Translations under genes and position numbers: made by a program | DNA from: Frondihabitans sp. PhB188 | GTDB lineage: Bacteria; Actinomycetota; Actinomycetes; Actinomycetales; Microbacteriaceae | Direction of reading: 5' to 3' | Length of the DNA stretch: 64,000 nt | Assembly: GCF_003752365.1 (NCBI RefSeq) | Contig: NZ_RJUO01000001.1 | Coordinates: 868,001 to 932,000 of the forward strand | Shown: positions 1 through 9,410 of the stretch, in pieces | Layout of the letters: the number at the start of each line of letters is the position of its first letter | Position numbering within the stretch: the first letter of the stretch is position 1 | The notes under the pieces: model-generated | Told to the model about the DNA's origin: nothing | The model's database searches: none | What the model saw: the letters and a program-made list of their open reading frames with translations, nothing else

Positions 1-259
1 CGGCCCGGTCGAGCACCGCGGGGATGCTCGGCGACGCCGTCAGGGTGATCGGCAGGTTGATGCCGGGCAGGTAGTCGCTATTGCGGTGGGTCTCGGTGAC
101 CTCGCGGGCGATCTCGGGCCGGCGGGCCCACATCTGCACCTCGGCGCCGCCCTCGGCGAGCACCTTCGCGAACGTCGTGCCCCAGCTGCCGGCGCCGAGC
201 ACGGCCACGCGGCGCTCCATCGACGCGGCCCGGACGATCGAGATCGCCTCGGTCGTCAC
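1..259 (-). CDS. gpsA: NAD(P)H-dependent glycerol-3-phosphate dehydrogenase, N-terminal part (cut by window edge)
   Basis: Only the first ~86 codons are in the window. They carry the dinucleotide-binding motif [21 protein letters not shown] and the family segments WARRPEI and LPGINLP typical of GpsA, which reduces dihydroxyacetone phosphate to sn-glycerol-3-phosphate for phospholipid synthesis in the cytoplasm. A GTG at 259 preceded by AAGGGA is the preferred start; an ATG at 220 (MERRVAVLG) is the alternative and lacks a clear ribosome site. It is the last visible gene of the minus-strand run leuC-leuD-murA-plsC-gpsA, 46 bases after plsC, which fits joint expression with the acyltransferase that uses its product. 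Family identity is secure; the start is not. Confidence 0.9.
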   Translation of the reverse strand, partial: MTTEAISIVRAASMERRVAVLGAGSWGTTFAKVLAEGGAEVQMWARRPEIAREVTETHRNSDYLPGINLPITLTASPSIPAVLDRA

Positions 260-305
260 GAATCCCTTGCTGAGTCGGTCGAGGCCCTCCTGAGGGCCGG
301 AGGAG

Positions 306-1079
306 CTAGGAGGTGCCACGGTCGAAACGCCCGATCTCGGATTGGTTGTGGTGCGCGGGGTCGTACCGGACGGCCGGCGGCTGCCCGCCCCGGAGCTCGG
401 CGACGAGCGCGTCGATGCGGCTCATGACGAGCTCGGTGGCCTCGGCGACCTCGTGTTGGTCGAGGTGGCGCCCCCGGTAGGCCGAGAGGTCGACCGGGTC
501 GCCGATGACGAAGGTGAACCGCTTGCGCGGAAAGAGGCGGAGTTTGTTCGACGGCGGCAGGAGCTCCTGCACGCCCCAGCTGGCCATCGGGATCAGCGGC
601 ACGCCGGCGTCGATCGCCATGCGGACGGCGCCGCCCTTGCCCCGCATCGGCCAGAGGTCGGGCTGACGCGTGAGCGAGCCCTCGGGGTAGACGACCACGC
701 AGGCTCCCGTGGCGAGCGAGGCGACGCCGGCCGCGACGGGGTCGGACCCCCGGGTGCGCCCGGAGCGATCCACCGGCACCATCTTCGTCTGGCGCAGGAT
801 CCACCCGAGCACGGGCACCCGGAAGAGCGACTCCTTCGCGAGGAACCGCGTGATCCGCCCCCGCCGCCACAGGGCGAACGCCACGGCGAGCGGGTCGAAG
901 TTGCTGTAGTGGTTGGGTGTGAGCACGAAAGCGCCGTCGGCCGGGAGCTTCTCGGGGTTCTTCAGCCGGTAGCTCGCGAGGGCCAGCAGCGGCACATAGG
1001 CGATGCGTCCTGCCACGGCGAAGACGGCGTTGGGTTCGCGTGTGCGCTTCTGCGGGGGCAGGGGCGCGTCGGGGTTCAT
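306..1079 (-). CDS. plsC: 1-acyl-sn-glycerol-3-phosphate acyltransferase (PlsC/LPLAT family)
   Basis: A 257-residue acyltransferase that transfers an acyl chain to lysophosphatidate to give phosphatidate at the inner face of the membrane. The catalytic HX4D box is visible as NHYSNFD near residue 57, and the acceptor-binding block as [10 protein letters not shown] near residue 130. A hydrophobic segment ([14 protein letters not shown]) near residue 26 could anchor it. It lies 15 bases after murA and upstream of gpsA, so lipid precursor genes are joined to a cell-wall gene. The exact substrate (lysophosphatidate or another lysophospholipid) cannot be read from the sequence. Confidence 0.9.
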   Translation of the reverse strand: MNPDAPLPPQKRTREPNAVFAVAGRIAYVPLLALASYRLKNPEKLPADGAFVLTPNHYSNFDPLAVAFALWRRGRITRFLAKESLFRVPVLGWILRQTKMVPVDRSGRTRGSDPVAAGVASLATGACVVVYPEGSLTRQPDLWPMRGKGGAVRMAIDAGVPLIPMASWGVQELLPPSNKLRLFPRKRFTFVIGDPVDLSAYRGRHLDQHEVAEATELVMSRIDALVAELRGGQPPAVRYDPAHHNQSEIGRFDRGTS

Positions 1080-1094
1080 TGCGACGATGGCCGT

Positions 1095-2462
1095 CTATCC
1101 CGCGAAGTCGAAGTCCGCACCGAGCTTCCGCAGCTTCGCCACGAAGTGCTCGTAGCCGCGCGCGATGATCCCGACGTTCGTGATCTTCGACTCGCCCTCC
1201 GCGGTCAGCGCCGCGATCAGGTGGCTGAAGCCGCCGCGCAGGTCGGGCACGCGGATGTCGGCGCCGTGAAGCGGAGTCGGGCCGGTGATGACGGCGGCCT
1301 GCTCGAAGTCGCGACGGGCGACGCGGCGGTCGGCGTGCTTGAGGCCGTCCTTGTGAACGACGATCTGCGCACCCATGTCGTTGAGCGCCTCGGTGAACTG
1401 GAAGCGGTTCTCGTAGACGGTCTCGTGGACGACGGAGACGCCATGAGCCTGAGTGAGGGCCACGACGAGCGGCTGCTGCCAGTCCGTCATGAAGCCGGGG
1501 TGCACGTCGGTCTCGATGACGACGGGCTTGAGCTCGCCGCCCGGGTGGTAGAAGCGGATGCCGTCCTCGTGGACGTCGAACTCGCCGCCGACCTTGCGGA
1601 AGACATTGAGGAAGGTCATGAGGTCTTGCTGCTTGGCGCCCTCGACGAAGATGTCGCCCTTGGTGGCCAGAGCCGCGGCGGCCCAGGAGGCCGCCTCGTT
1701 GCGGTCGTTGATTGCACGGTGGGTGTAGCCGCGGAGCGACTTCTGGCCCTCGATGAAGATGACGCGGTTCGGCTCGACGTTCACGATCGCGCCCATCTTC
1801 TGCAGGATCGCGATGAGGTCCATGATCTCGGGCTCGATGGCGGCGTTGCGCAGCTCCGTCACGCCCTCGGCGAGGACCGCCGTCAGCAGCACCTGCTCCG
1901 TCGCGCCGACGCTCGGGTACGGGAGCTCGATATTGGCGCCCTTGAGGCCGTTCGGGGCAGTCAGGTGGATGCCGTTGTACGACTTGTCGACGACGGCGCC
2001 GAACGCGCGGAGGGCGTCCATGTGGAAGTCGATCGGTCGGTCGCCGATGCGGCAGCCGCCGAGGTCGGGGATGAACGCCTCGCCCAGCCGGTGCAGGAGC
2101 GGGCCGCAGAACAGGATCGGGATGCGCGAGGAGCCCGCGTGCGCGTCGATCTCGGCGAAGTGCGCGCCCTCGACGTTCGACGGGTCGAGGATCATCTCGC
2201 CGCGAGCCGGGTCGGTGATACGGACGCCGTGGATCGAGAGGAGCCCGCGGACGACGTTGACGTCGCTGATGTCGGGCACGTCCTTCAGGATCGAGGGCGT
2301 GTCGCCGAGGAGCGAGGCGACCATGGCCTTCGTCGCCAGGTTCTTGGCGCCGCGGACCTCGATGCGTCCGATCAGCGGCTTGCCGCCGCGGATGACGATC
2401 TCGTCGGACTTCAGGCCCACGCGGGCGCCTGCTGCTGCTGCATCCTGAACAAGGGAGTTCAC
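1095..2462 (-). CDS. murA: UDP-N-acetylglucosamine 1-carboxyvinyltransferase
   Basis: A 455-residue EPSP-synthase-fold enzyme for the first committed step of peptidoglycan synthesis: enolpyruvyl transfer from PEP to UDP-GlcNAc in the cytoplasm. It shows IRGGKPLIGRIEVRGAKN at the N terminus (catalytic Lys-Asn region) and the loop PDLGGCRIGDRPIDFH with the Cys that fosfomycin alkylates in the family. I place the start at GTG 2462 because it overlaps the leuD stop by one base (TAGTG), implying translational coupling; a longer reading frame exists upstream but runs through leuD. The length is normal to slightly long for MurA. It is followed by plsC in the same operon. Confidence 0.93.
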   Translation of the reverse strand: MNSLVQDAAAAGARVGLKSDEIVIRGGKPLIGRIEVRGAKNLATKAMVASLLGDTPSILKDVPDISDVNVVRGLLSIHGVRITDPARGEMILDPSNVEGAHFAEIDAHAGSSRIPILFCGPLLHRLGEAFIPDLGGCRIGDRPIDFHMDALRAFGAVVDKSYNGIHLTAPNGLKGANIELPYPSVGATEQVLLTAVLAEGVTELRNAAIEPEIMDLIAILQKMGAIVNVEPNRVIFIEGQKSLRGYTHRAINDRNEAASWAAAALATKGDIFVEGAKQQDLMTFLNVFRKVGGEFDVHEDGIRFYHPGGELKPVVIETDVHPGFMTDWQQPLVVALTQAHGVSVVHETVYENRFQFTEALNDMGAQIVVHKDGLKHADRRVARRDFEQAAVITGPTPLHGADIRVPDLRGGFSHLIAALTAEGESKITNVGIIARGYEHFVAKLRKLGADFDFAG

Positions 2463-3073
2463 TACTTCACCGGCAATGTCTTGGGCCGCCAGGTGGCGCG
2501 GCGTGATTCGAATTCTGTGATTGCCGCCTCGTCGCGGAGAGTCAGGGCGATGTCGTCCAGCCCCTCGAGGAGACGCCACTTAGTGTAAGCATCGACCTCG
2601 AACGAAACCGTGTAGCCCGCGATCGTGGCGGTTTGCTCGGCCAGGTCGACCGTGATCTCGGGGACCGGCTCGCCGGCCTCCACGGCCGCGTCGATGATGG
2701 CCCAGATCTTCTCGATCTCGGGTTCGGCCACGACGGCGGCGAGCAGGCCCTGCTTGCCCGAGTTGCCGCGGAAGATGTCGGCGAAGCGCGGGCTGAGGAC
2801 GACCTCGAAGCCGAAGTCGCGAAGCGCCCAGACGGCGTGCTCGCGGCTCGATCCGGTGCCGAAGTCGGGCCCGGCGACGAGCACCTTTGCGCCCTGGAAC
2901 TCGGGGCGGTTGATCACGAACTCGGGGTCCTGGCGCCACGAGTAGAACAGGGCGTCCTCGAAGCCGGTCTTGGTGACGCGCTTGAGGAAGACGGCCGGGA
3001 TGATCTGGTCGGTGTCGACGTTCGATCGCTTGAGGGGCGCGGGCGTGCCCGTGACCACGGTGGTCTTGTGCAT
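2462..3073 (-). CDS. leuD: 3-isopropylmalate dehydratase small subunit
   Basis: A 203-residue swivel subunit that pairs with LeuC to isomerise 2-isopropylmalate to 3-isopropylmalate in leucine synthesis. Diagnostic segments are [11 protein letters not shown] near the N terminus and [13 protein letters not shown], which contributes to substrate binding. The ATG at 3073 overlaps the leuC stop (TAATG), and its own stop overlaps the murA start (TAGTG), so three genes are chained by 1-base overlaps. Length is normal. Confidence 0.95.
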   Translation of the reverse strand: MHKTTVVTGTPAPLKRSNVDTDQIIPAVFLKRVTKTGFEDALFYSWRQDPEFVINRPEFQGAKVLVAGPDFGTGSSREHAVWALRDFGFEVVLSPRFADIFRGNSGKQGLLAAVVAEPEIEKIWAIIDAAVEAGEPVPEITVDLAEQTATIAGYTVSFEVDAYTKWRLLEGLDDIALTLRDEAAITEFESRRATWRPKTLPVK

Positions 3074-4551
3074 TACAGGGCCCCTTCCAGCTCGGAGGCG
3101 GCAGAGTTCGAGGCGGCGGCGGTGGAGGAGTCGGCCGCGAGGTCCCACGGGCTCGAGAGCGTGCCGCGGATGGCCGTGGCGGCTGCGACGAGCGGCGACA
3201 CGAGGTGCGTGCGCCCGCCCTTGCCCTGGCGGCCCTCGAAGTTGCGGTTCGACGTGGAGGCGCAGCGCTCGCCCGGTGCGAGCTGGTCGGGGTTCATGCC
3301 GAGGCACATCGAGCAGCCGGCGAAGCGCCACTCGGCGCCGAAGTCGGTGAACACCTTGTCGAGGCCCTCGGCCTCGGCTTCGATGCGGACGCGCGCCGAG
3401 CCCGGGACGACCATGACCCGGACGCCCTCGGCCTTCTTCTGGCCCCGGACGATCGACGCGAAGGCCCGCAGGTCTTCGATGCGGCTGTTGGTGCAGGAGC
3501 CCATGAAGACCGCGTCGACGGCGATCTCCTTCATCGGAGTGCCGGCGGCGAGGTCCATGTACTCGAGGGCGCGCGACGCGGCGGCCTTCTCGTTCGGGTC
3601 GCTGATGGCGGCAGGATCGGGGACGGACTCCGAGAGCGACACGCCCTGGCCCGGGTTGGTGCCCCACGTCACGAACGGCTCGAGCTCGCCCGCGTCGAGG
3701 AAGACCTCGGCGTCGAACACGGCGTCGTCGTCGGTGGGCAGAGTGTTCCAGTAGGCGACAGCGTCGCGCCAGTCTTCGCCCTCCGGGGCGTGCGGACGGC
3801 CCTGCAGGTAGTCGTAGGTGATCTGGTCGGGCGCGACCATGCCGGCTCGGGCGCCGGCCTCGATCGACATGTTGCAGATGGTCATGCGCCCCTCCATCGA
3901 GAGGGAGCGGATGGCGCTGCCGCGGTACTCGAGCACGTAGCCCTGGCCGCCGCCGGTGCCGATCTTGGCGATGACGGCCAGGATGATGTCTTTCGCCGTG
4001 ACGCCGGGGCGCAGCTCGCCCTCGACCGTGATGGCCATCGTCTTGAACGGCTTGAGCGGCAGCGTCTGCGTGGCGAGGACGTGCTCGACCTCGCTGGTGC
4101 CGATGCCGAACGCCATGGCGCCGAAGGCGCCGTGCGTCGACGTGTGCGAGTCGCCGCAGACGACCGTGACGCCCGGCATGGTGAGGCCGAGCTGCGGGCC
4201 GACGACGTGCACGATGCCCTGCTCGGCGTCGCCCAGCGAGTGCAGGCGGACGCCGAACTCGGCGGCGTTGCTGCGCAGCGTCTCGATCTGGGTGCGGCTC
4301 GTCAGGTCGGCGATGGGACGGTCGATGGCGAGCGTCGGCGTGTTGTGGTCCTCGGTCGCGATCGTGAGGTCGAGGCGGCGGACTGGGCGGTCGGCCTGGC
4401 GGAGGCCGTCGAACGCCTGGGGGCTCGTGACCTCGTGCACGAGGTGGAGGTCGATGTAGAGAAGGTCGGGAGCGCCGTCGGCGCCTTTGACGACGACGTG
4501 GTCGTCCCACACTTTTTCTGCGAGCGTTCTACCCAAGGGTGTGCCCTCCAT
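3073..4551 (-). CDS. leuC: 3-isopropylmalate dehydratase large subunit
   Basis: A 492-residue aconitase-family large subunit carrying the 4Fe-4S cluster; the cluster cysteines are visible in MGSCTNSR and [10 protein letters not shown]. It acts with LeuD. The ATG at 4551 gives [13 protein letters not shown], but a TTG at 4536 (start of [10 protein letters not shown]) sits 7 bases after GGAGGG and would give the usual actinobacterial N terminus, so the true start may be 4536. A -10-like TAGACT lies on the minus strand at 4578-4573. It heads the leuCD-murA-plsC-gpsA run. Start confidence is lower than identity confidence. Confidence 0.94.
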   Translation of the reverse strand: MEGTPLGRTLAEKVWDDHVVVKGADGAPDLLYIDLHLVHEVTSPQAFDGLRQADRPVRRLDLTIATEDHNTPTLAIDRPIADLTSRTQIETLRSNAAEFGVRLHSLGDAEQGIVHVVGPQLGLTMPGVTVVCGDSHTSTHGAFGAMAFGIGTSEVEHVLATQTLPLKPFKTMAITVEGELRPGVTAKDIILAVIAKIGTGGGQGYVLEYRGSAIRSLSMEGRMTICNMSIEAGARAGMVAPDQITYDYLQGRPHAPEGEDWRDAVAYWNTLPTDDDAVFDAEVFLDAGELEPFVTWGTNPGQGVSLSESVPDPAAISDPNEKAAASRALEYMDLAAGTPMKEIAVDAVFMGSCTNSRIEDLRAFASIVRGQKKAEGVRVMVVPGSARVRIEAEAEGLDKVFTDFGAEWRFAGCSMCLGMNPDQLAPGERCASTSNRNFEGRQGKGGRTHLVSPLVAAATAIRGTLSSPWDLAADSSTAAASNSAASELEGAL

Positions 4552-4572
4552 CGGTTGGCTTCGGATCGGACG

Positions 4573-4578
4573 AGTCTA
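4573..4578 (-). promoter_or_regulatory. Candidate -10 element upstream of leuC
   Basis: Reading the minus strand, TAGACT lies about 25-40 bases before the possible leuC starts. It resembles the housekeeping -10 hexamer of Actinobacteria. No convincing -35 was identified; the upstream sequence is occupied by the 25-bp direct repeats. Confidence 0.35.
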
Positions 4579-4599
4579 GCCGTGTTACGGCTGTGTTTC

Positions 4600-4658
4600 C
4601 CCGGAGGGGAACCAGGGGCAACAGCCCGGAGGGGAACCAGGGGCAACAGCCCGGAGGC
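4600..4658. repeat. 25-bp direct repeat, 2.3 copies, upstream of leuC
   Basis: Units begin at 4600, 4625 and 4650, each starting CCCGGAGG; the first two are identical over 25 bases (continuing GGAACCAGGGGCAACAG) and the third breaks off after nine bases. They lie in the divergent gap between leuC and the first propeller gene, upstream of the -10 candidate. They could be regulator sites or a slippage product. Confidence 0.8.
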
Positions 4659-4736
4659 CAACGCGCCCCCGCGCCGCGTTCTTCCCGGACGGATAGAGTG
4701 CGGCTGACGAGGGGGCCGAGCGAAGGCGGTGCTGGG

Positions 4737-6305
4737 ATGACGGGTTGGACCCCGGCGCGCCCCGAGCGCCCCGCCCCCGCCGCACCGCACGGCGCCGCGC
4801 TCGGCACGCCGACGGCGATCGCGGGCCTGCCGGTCGCGCCCGTCGGCGAGCGCCGAGTTCCTGCGCCCGTCGCCTCCCGACGCCGTCGACGACGGCTGCC
4901 GCTCTCGCCCGCCAAGAGGGTGATCGCCGGCTTCGCGCTGCTGGCCCTCGTGATCGGGGCGGTCACGGGCGTGGGCACGGCCCTCACTCCGTCGTACGGC
5001 GATCTCGCTCCGTGGCGTGACGCGGCGATCGCCGACGTGCGCCAGAGCCCCGAGCCCACCGGCTGGACGACGAACCTGTCGCGCGCGATACTGCCCGGCG
5101 TGCCGTCGCGGTGTGCGGAGTTCCGGGCCTCGTCGGCCACCGACCCGCTCGTGATGATCACGGCCGACTCGCCCTCGCTCGGATCGACGGCGAACTGCTC
5201 GGTGTCGACGATCCAGCAGGTCGACGCCACCGTCGCCCTCTTCGACCCCGTCACCGGCGACGTGCGATGGCGTCACGACCTGAGCCGCGAGTTCCCGGCG
5301 ACGACCGGGACGTTCACGGTGCAGCAGACCTGGATTCGCGCCGACGTGGGGCGCGTGCTCGTGGCGTTCACGACCGACGGCCGGTTCACTCTCGCGGTGC
5401 TCTCGCTCGGCGACGGGACGCTGCTGAGCAGCATCCAGGTGCCGCGCGGCGACATCGGCTCGGGCCCGCTGGTCGAGGGCAGCCTGGTCGCCTACAGCGT
5501 CAGCACGTCGCGCGAGGGCTCGAGCCTGTGGACCCTCACGGACATCCGCACCCTCGGCGACCCGGTCTGGACCGACCTCCTGCCCGACTCGACCCCGGTC
5601 GTGCTGCTGCGGAGCGGCCTCTTCACCGAGGTCGACGGCCGGTCGGTCCGCATCGACGGCGCCACCGGCGAGGCGAACCAGGTCGGCGACGGCACCGTGG
5701 GCTTCGGCTCGGTCGAGGAGGACGGCGTCGACCTGTTCACGAGCGACACGCTGGCGAGCGGCGTCGCGATCACGGCGTGGAGCCCGGAGGGCAGGCGCCT
5801 GTGGACGCGCGGCGGCCTCGGCGACTTCGCCGGGCTCAGCCGCAGCTGCCTGCTGACCTCCCTGCCCGGAACCACGTCGCTGCGGTGCGTCGATCGAGCG
5901 ACCGGCGCGAGCCGCTGGACTCGCGACCTGGCCTCGCAGGGCTCGCCCACCGGCATGATCGGGCAGACGACCGACGACGTCGCGGTCTTCCGGAGCTTCG
6001 GCAACCACTCCGAGCTCGTGATGCTCGCCGGCGGCAGCGGCAGGCCGAAGTTCTCGGTCGACCTCCTGCCGACGACGACGATCGCCGCCGTCTCGCGCAC
6101 GACCGGCTACCTGGTGTCGTCGAGCCTCAGCGGCACGCCGATCGGCCTGATCGCGTTCGATACCGAGTCGGGGCGGATCCTCTGGCAGCGGAACGTGCTC
6201 GACGACGGCGACACCGAGATGTGGGGCGGGCGGCTGGTCGAGCTCTCCAGCGACGGCATCGTGAGAGAGCTGACGAATCCTCCGGGCACGGTGCTCGGAA
6301 CGTAG
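4737..6305 (+). CDS. Membrane-anchored PQQ-like beta-propeller protein, copy 1
   Basis: A 522-residue protein, not recognised as a named family beyond the PQQ/BamB-like propeller fold. Layout: a Pro/Ala/Arg-rich cytoplasmic tail (1-~60), one membrane segment (AGFALLALVIGAVTGVG, ~62-80), then an extracellular domain with repeated blades of the type FDPVTGDVRWRHDL, DRATGASRWTRDL and DTESGRILWQRN. Paired cysteines occur in the outer domain (SRCAEF, TANCSV, RSCLL, LRCVD). It is paralogous to the next gene. The ATG at 4737 is chosen because it starts the tail just before the TM segment; upstream in-frame sequence enters the repeat region. Role is unknown; an extracytoplasmic ligand-binding or scaffold function is inference. 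Confidence 0.78.
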   Translation: MTGWTPARPERPAPAAPHGAALGTPTAIAGLPVAPVGERRVPAPVASRRRRRRLPLSPAKRVIAGFALLALVIGAVTGVGTALTPSYGDLAPWRDAAIADVRQSPEPTGWTTNLSRAILPGVPSRCAEFRASSATDPLVMITADSPSLGSTANCSVSTIQQVDATVALFDPVTGDVRWRHDLSREFPATTGTFTVQQTWIRADVGRVLVAFTTDGRFTLAVLSLGDGTLLSSIQVPRGDIGSGPLVEGSLVAYSVSTSREGSSLWTLTDIRTLGDPVWTDLLPDSTPVVLLRSGLFTEVDGRSVRIDGATGEANQVGDGTVGFGSVEEDGVDLFTSDTLASGVAITAWSPEGRRLWTRGGLGDFAGLSRSCLLTSLPGTTSLRCVDRATGASRWTRDLASQGSPTGMIGQTTDDVAVFRSFGNHSELVMLAGGSGRPKFSVDLLPTTTIAAVSRTTGYLVSSSLSGTPIGLIAFDTESGRILWQRNVLDDGDTEMWGGRLVELSSDGIVRELTNPPGTVLGT

Positions 6306-6384
6306 GCGCGAAGACTAGGCTCCGGGGCGGTCGGTGATTCCGGCCGCAACACGATCGCGCAGCGTCGCGCGAGGAAGCGTCGTC

Positions 6385-7980
6385 ATGTCGCAGATCGACC
6401 ACCGCCCCTGGACTCCGCCGCGTCCTCCGGGGCCCGCCTCGCCGTGGAGTCCGCCCCTCCCGACCGCGCAGCCGAGCACCGGGGCGCAGGAACTGCCCGC
6501 ACCCCGCCTCGCCACCCCGCCGTCGGCGCCCCCGCGCCGCCCGGGTCGTCGAGCACCGCGCCGCGGGCGGATCGCCGGTCTGTGGTCCCGAACGTCGCTG
6601 CCGCGGCGGATCCTGCTCTCCTATGTCGCTCTGGCCGCCGTCATCGCCGCGGTCGTCGGCGTGGGCGTCGTGGTCCAGCCGTCGTACGGCACCCTCTCGC
6701 CGTGGTCGGGCGTGCGCGTCGACGACGTCCGCGCCTCGCCGACCCCGCGCGCCTGGGCCGTCGACCTCGCCTCGACGCTCGCTCCCGGTGCGCCCGCCGA
6801 GTGCCTCCGGTTCACGGCCGTCGACGTCAGCCAGGACCTCGCCGCGGTGCGCGCCGACTCGGCGTGGAACTCCGGCTTCTCGGACGACGCCTCGTGCTCC
6901 ATCGTCCCCTCGGGCTACAAGTCGCGCGTGGCGCTCCTCGACACGGCGACCGGCGCGGTCCGGTGGGTGCACGACACCGCCAACGACGTGGATGCGCGGT
7001 CGGGCGTGGCCATCTCGTGGGTCTCCACGACGGGCTCCGGCACGCGCCTCCTGGTGCGCTCGGGCACGGACACCTCCTCCGTCGTCGAGACGCTGTCGAC
7101 GATCACGGGCCAGGTGCTCGGCTCGACCGGCACGCAGTCGTGGAGCGGCGACGACCGGTTCACGGCGAACGGCGATGTCGTGGCCATGGGCCGCCGCACG
7201 GGCGACGGCCTCGAGTACATCTACGAGCTCCGTGATTCGCGTGCGCTGTCGAGGGTGGTGTGGCAGGGCACCGCGAACGAGACGGCGACCCTGATCGCCC
7301 TCGACGACCGGCTGCTGCTGGGCGACCGGGGGACACTGCAGATCCCGCTGGCCACCGGCACGCCCCGTCCGTGGAGCGGACCGGTGAACACGGCGCTCGG
7401 CTACGCGCTGCGGGGCGACGTGGTCTTCGCCGCCCGTACCCGCGGCTCCGGCGTGACGACGAGCGCCGCGGGCGGCTTCTCGGCCGTCGACAAGACCGGC
7501 AGGGTGCTCTGGTCGTCCGACCTCGACCTGCGCGGCAGCTTCTCGGTCGGCCGCGACTGCCTCGTCGTCACCAACCTGCGCGGCGATCGGCTGACCTGCC
7601 TCGACTACCGCACGGGCGCGGTCCGCTGGAGTCGCGACACCGAGTCGTACAGCTACGCCGGCAGCGCCGTCGGCCAGCGGACGGACGACGTCTACACGGT
7701 GTCGACGAACGACGAACCGCAGGTGGTCGCGCTCGACGGAGGCACCGGACGCGTCCGGTTCCACGCCGACGTGCCCGCCGGTTCGTACGTGGTCGCCGCC
7801 GGCCACACGGTCGGCTACGCCCTCACCTACGGGGCCACCGGAGCGAGGACGACCGTCGTGGCGTTCGACCTGTCGAGCGGCCGGAGGCTGTGGGCGCACA
7901 CCTCGCAGCTGCAGCTGGGGGTCTGGGGAGGGCACGTCATCGACGTCGGGCTCGACGGACTGGCACGTCGACTGGGGTAG
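6385..7980 (+). CDS. Membrane-anchored PQQ-like beta-propeller protein, copy 2
   Basis: A 531-residue paralogue of the preceding gene with the same plan: Pro-rich cytoplasmic tail (1-~75), one TM helix (SYVALAAVIAAVVGVGVVV, ~80-100), then propeller blades (LDTATGAVRWVHD, LDYRTGAVRWSRD, FDLSSGRRLWAH). Both copies share PSYG-L-PW after the helix and a Cys-containing first blade. The ATG at 6385 follows GAGGAAG by seven bases, a good ribosome site. The 79-base gap suggests a tandem duplication possibly co-transcribed; hen1 begins 45 bases downstream. The function is not known to me. Confidence 0.78.
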   Translation: MSQIDHRPWTPPRPPGPASPWSPPLPTAQPSTGAQELPAPRLATPPSAPPRRPGRRAPRRGRIAGLWSRTSLPRRILLSYVALAAVIAAVVGVGVVVQPSYGTLSPWSGVRVDDVRASPTPRAWAVDLASTLAPGAPAECLRFTAVDVSQDLAAVRADSAWNSGFSDDASCSIVPSGYKSRVALLDTATGAVRWVHDTANDVDARSGVAISWVSTTGSGTRLLVRSGTDTSSVVETLSTITGQVLGSTGTQSWSGDDRFTANGDVVAMGRRTGDGLEYIYELRDSRALSRVVWQGTANETATLIALDDRLLLGDRGTLQIPLATGTPRPWSGPVNTALGYALRGDVVFAARTRGSGVTTSAAGGFSAVDKTGRVLWSSDLDLRGSFSVGRDCLVVTNLRGDRLTCLDYRTGAVRWSRDTESYSYAGSAVGQRTDDVYTVSTNDEPQVVALDGGTGRVRFHADVPAGSYVVAAGHTVGYALTYGATGARTTVVAFDLSSGRRLWAHTSQLQLGVWGGHVIDVGLDGLARRLG

Positions 7981-8025
7981 CGGACGGCCCCGGTCGTGCC
8001 CCGCGCCTCGCGTAGGGTGAGCCGG

Positions 8026-9408
8026 GTGCTCGCAACGATTACGTACACCGGCCCCGATGCCACCGATCTCGGCTTCCTCCTCCACAAGCACCCCGGCCGC
8101 CTGCAGTCGTTCGATCTCGCAGTCGGCCGCGCCCATGTGTTCTACCCGGAGCAGACCGACGAGACCTGCACTGCGGCGCTGATGCTCGAGGTCGACGCGA
8201 TCGACCTGGTCCGCAGCAAGCGCTTCTCAGGAGGCGACTCCTCCGAGCTCGGCCACTACGTCAACGACCGCCCCTACGCGTCGTCGTCGATGCTCGCCGG
8301 CGCGCTCGCTCAGGTGTTCCGCACGGCGATGACCGGCCGCTGCGACGCGTGCCCTGAGCTCGCGGCGAGCCCCCTCCCCCTGACCATCACCCTGGCGGCC
8401 GTGCCGTCGCGCGGCGAGCCGGGTCTGGCGAGCCGCCTGTTCGAGCCGCTCGGCTGGACCGTCGTCGATGCCGCGGTTCCGCTCGACCCGGAGTTCCCGG
8501 AGTGGGGCGACTCCCGGTACTCCGACCTGACGCTGACGGGCACCCTCCGTCTCGCCGACGCGCTGCACCAGCTCTACGTGATGCTCCCGGTTCTCGACGA
8601 CTCGAAGCACTACTGGGTGGGCGACGACGAGATCGGCAAGCTGCTGCGCGCGGGCGAGGGCTGGCTGCCGGCGCACCCCGAGCGGGAGCTCATCACCCGG
8701 CGGTACCTGGCGCACCAGCGCGGCCTGGTCCGCGACGCGACGGCGCAGCTGGAGGTCCTCGACGGATCGCCGGTGCGCGAGGGGCTCGACGACGCCGAGA
8801 TCGCGACGCCGCTGCGCGTGCACCGCGCCGAGGCCGTCCTGACCGCGCTCCGAGACGTGGGCGCCCACCGGGTGGCCGACGTGGGCTGCGGTCCGGGCGC
8901 GCTGCTCACGCACCTGCTCGCCGACTCCGCGTTCACCGACATCATCGGCACCGACGTCTCGCACCGCGCTCTCGACGTCGCCGAGCGCCGCCTGCACATC
9001 CGTGACCTGAGCGACCGGCAGCGCGACCGCATCCGGCTGCTCCAGTCGTCGGTCACCTACCAGGACGACCGGCTGGCGCATCTCGATGCGATCGTCCTGA
9101 TGGAGGTCGTCGAGCACATCGAGCTGGAGCGCCTCGACGCCCTCGAGTCGTCGATCTTCGGCAGCGCGGCTCCGGGCGCGGTGATCGTGACCACGCCGAA
9201 CTCCGACTACAACGCCCTGTACCCGTCCTTGCCGGCCGGCCGGTTCCGGCACCCCGACCACCGCTTCGAGTGGTCGCGCGTCGACTTCGCCGCCTGGGCC
9301 GACCGCGTCGCGGCCTCCCACGGCTACTCCGTGGAGTACCGGCCCGTCGGCGACGCCGACGAGACTCACGGCTCCCCCACCCAGCTCGCGCTCTTCCGGA
9401 AGGCCTGA
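8026..9408 (+). CDS. hen1: Bacterial Hen1, 3'-terminal RNA ribose 2'-O-methyltransferase
   Basis: A 460-residue protein of the bacterial Hen1 family, which methylates the ribose 2'-OH at the 3' end of a cut RNA before Pnkp reseals it, making the break site resistant to a second cut. The N-terminal half (LLHKHPGRLQSFDLAVGRAHVFYPE) is characteristic of bacterial Hen1. The C-terminal half has the SAM motif VADVGCGPGAL (~residue 285) and the metal-binding EVVEHIE plus RHPDHRFEW. GTG at 8026 is chosen because it gives the typical N terminus; a longer frame begins at 7996. Only two bases separate its stop from pnkp, so the pair forms an operon. Confidence 0.93.
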   Translation: MLATITYTGPDATDLGFLLHKHPGRLQSFDLAVGRAHVFYPEQTDETCTAALMLEVDAIDLVRSKRFSGGDSSELGHYVNDRPYASSSMLAGALAQVFRTAMTGRCDACPELAASPLPLTITLAAVPSRGEPGLASRLFEPLGWTVVDAAVPLDPEFPEWGDSRYSDLTLTGTLRLADALHQLYVMLPVLDDSKHYWVGDDEIGKLLRAGEGWLPAHPERELITRRYLAHQRGLVRDATAQLEVLDGSPVREGLDDAEIATPLRVHRAEAVLTALRDVGAHRVADVGCGPGALLTHLLADSAFTDIIGTDVSHRALDVAERRLHIRDLSDRQRDRIRLLQSSVTYQDDRLAHLDAIVLMEVVEHIELERLDALESSIFGSAAPGAVIVTTPNSDYNALYPSLPAGRFRHPDHRFEWSRVDFAAWADRVAASHGYSVEYRPVGDADETHGSPTQLALFRKA

Positions 9409-9410
9409 CC

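Noticed and set aside
342-2588. Long open frame on the plus strand (748 codons) opposite plsC/murA
   Set aside because: It is rich in Arg/Asp/Val/Gly/His typical of antisense frames in high-GC coding DNA, has no recognisable domain and overlaps two secure genes. The same applies to other long antisense frames (e.g. 3205-4707, 6127-8136, 9366-11897, 15568-16977, 27449-28933, 54678-57038).
2462-4510. 682-residue fusion containing LeuD
   Set aside because: The N-terminal part is an off-frame reading of leuC; LeuD starts at ATG 3073 with the normal family N terminus.
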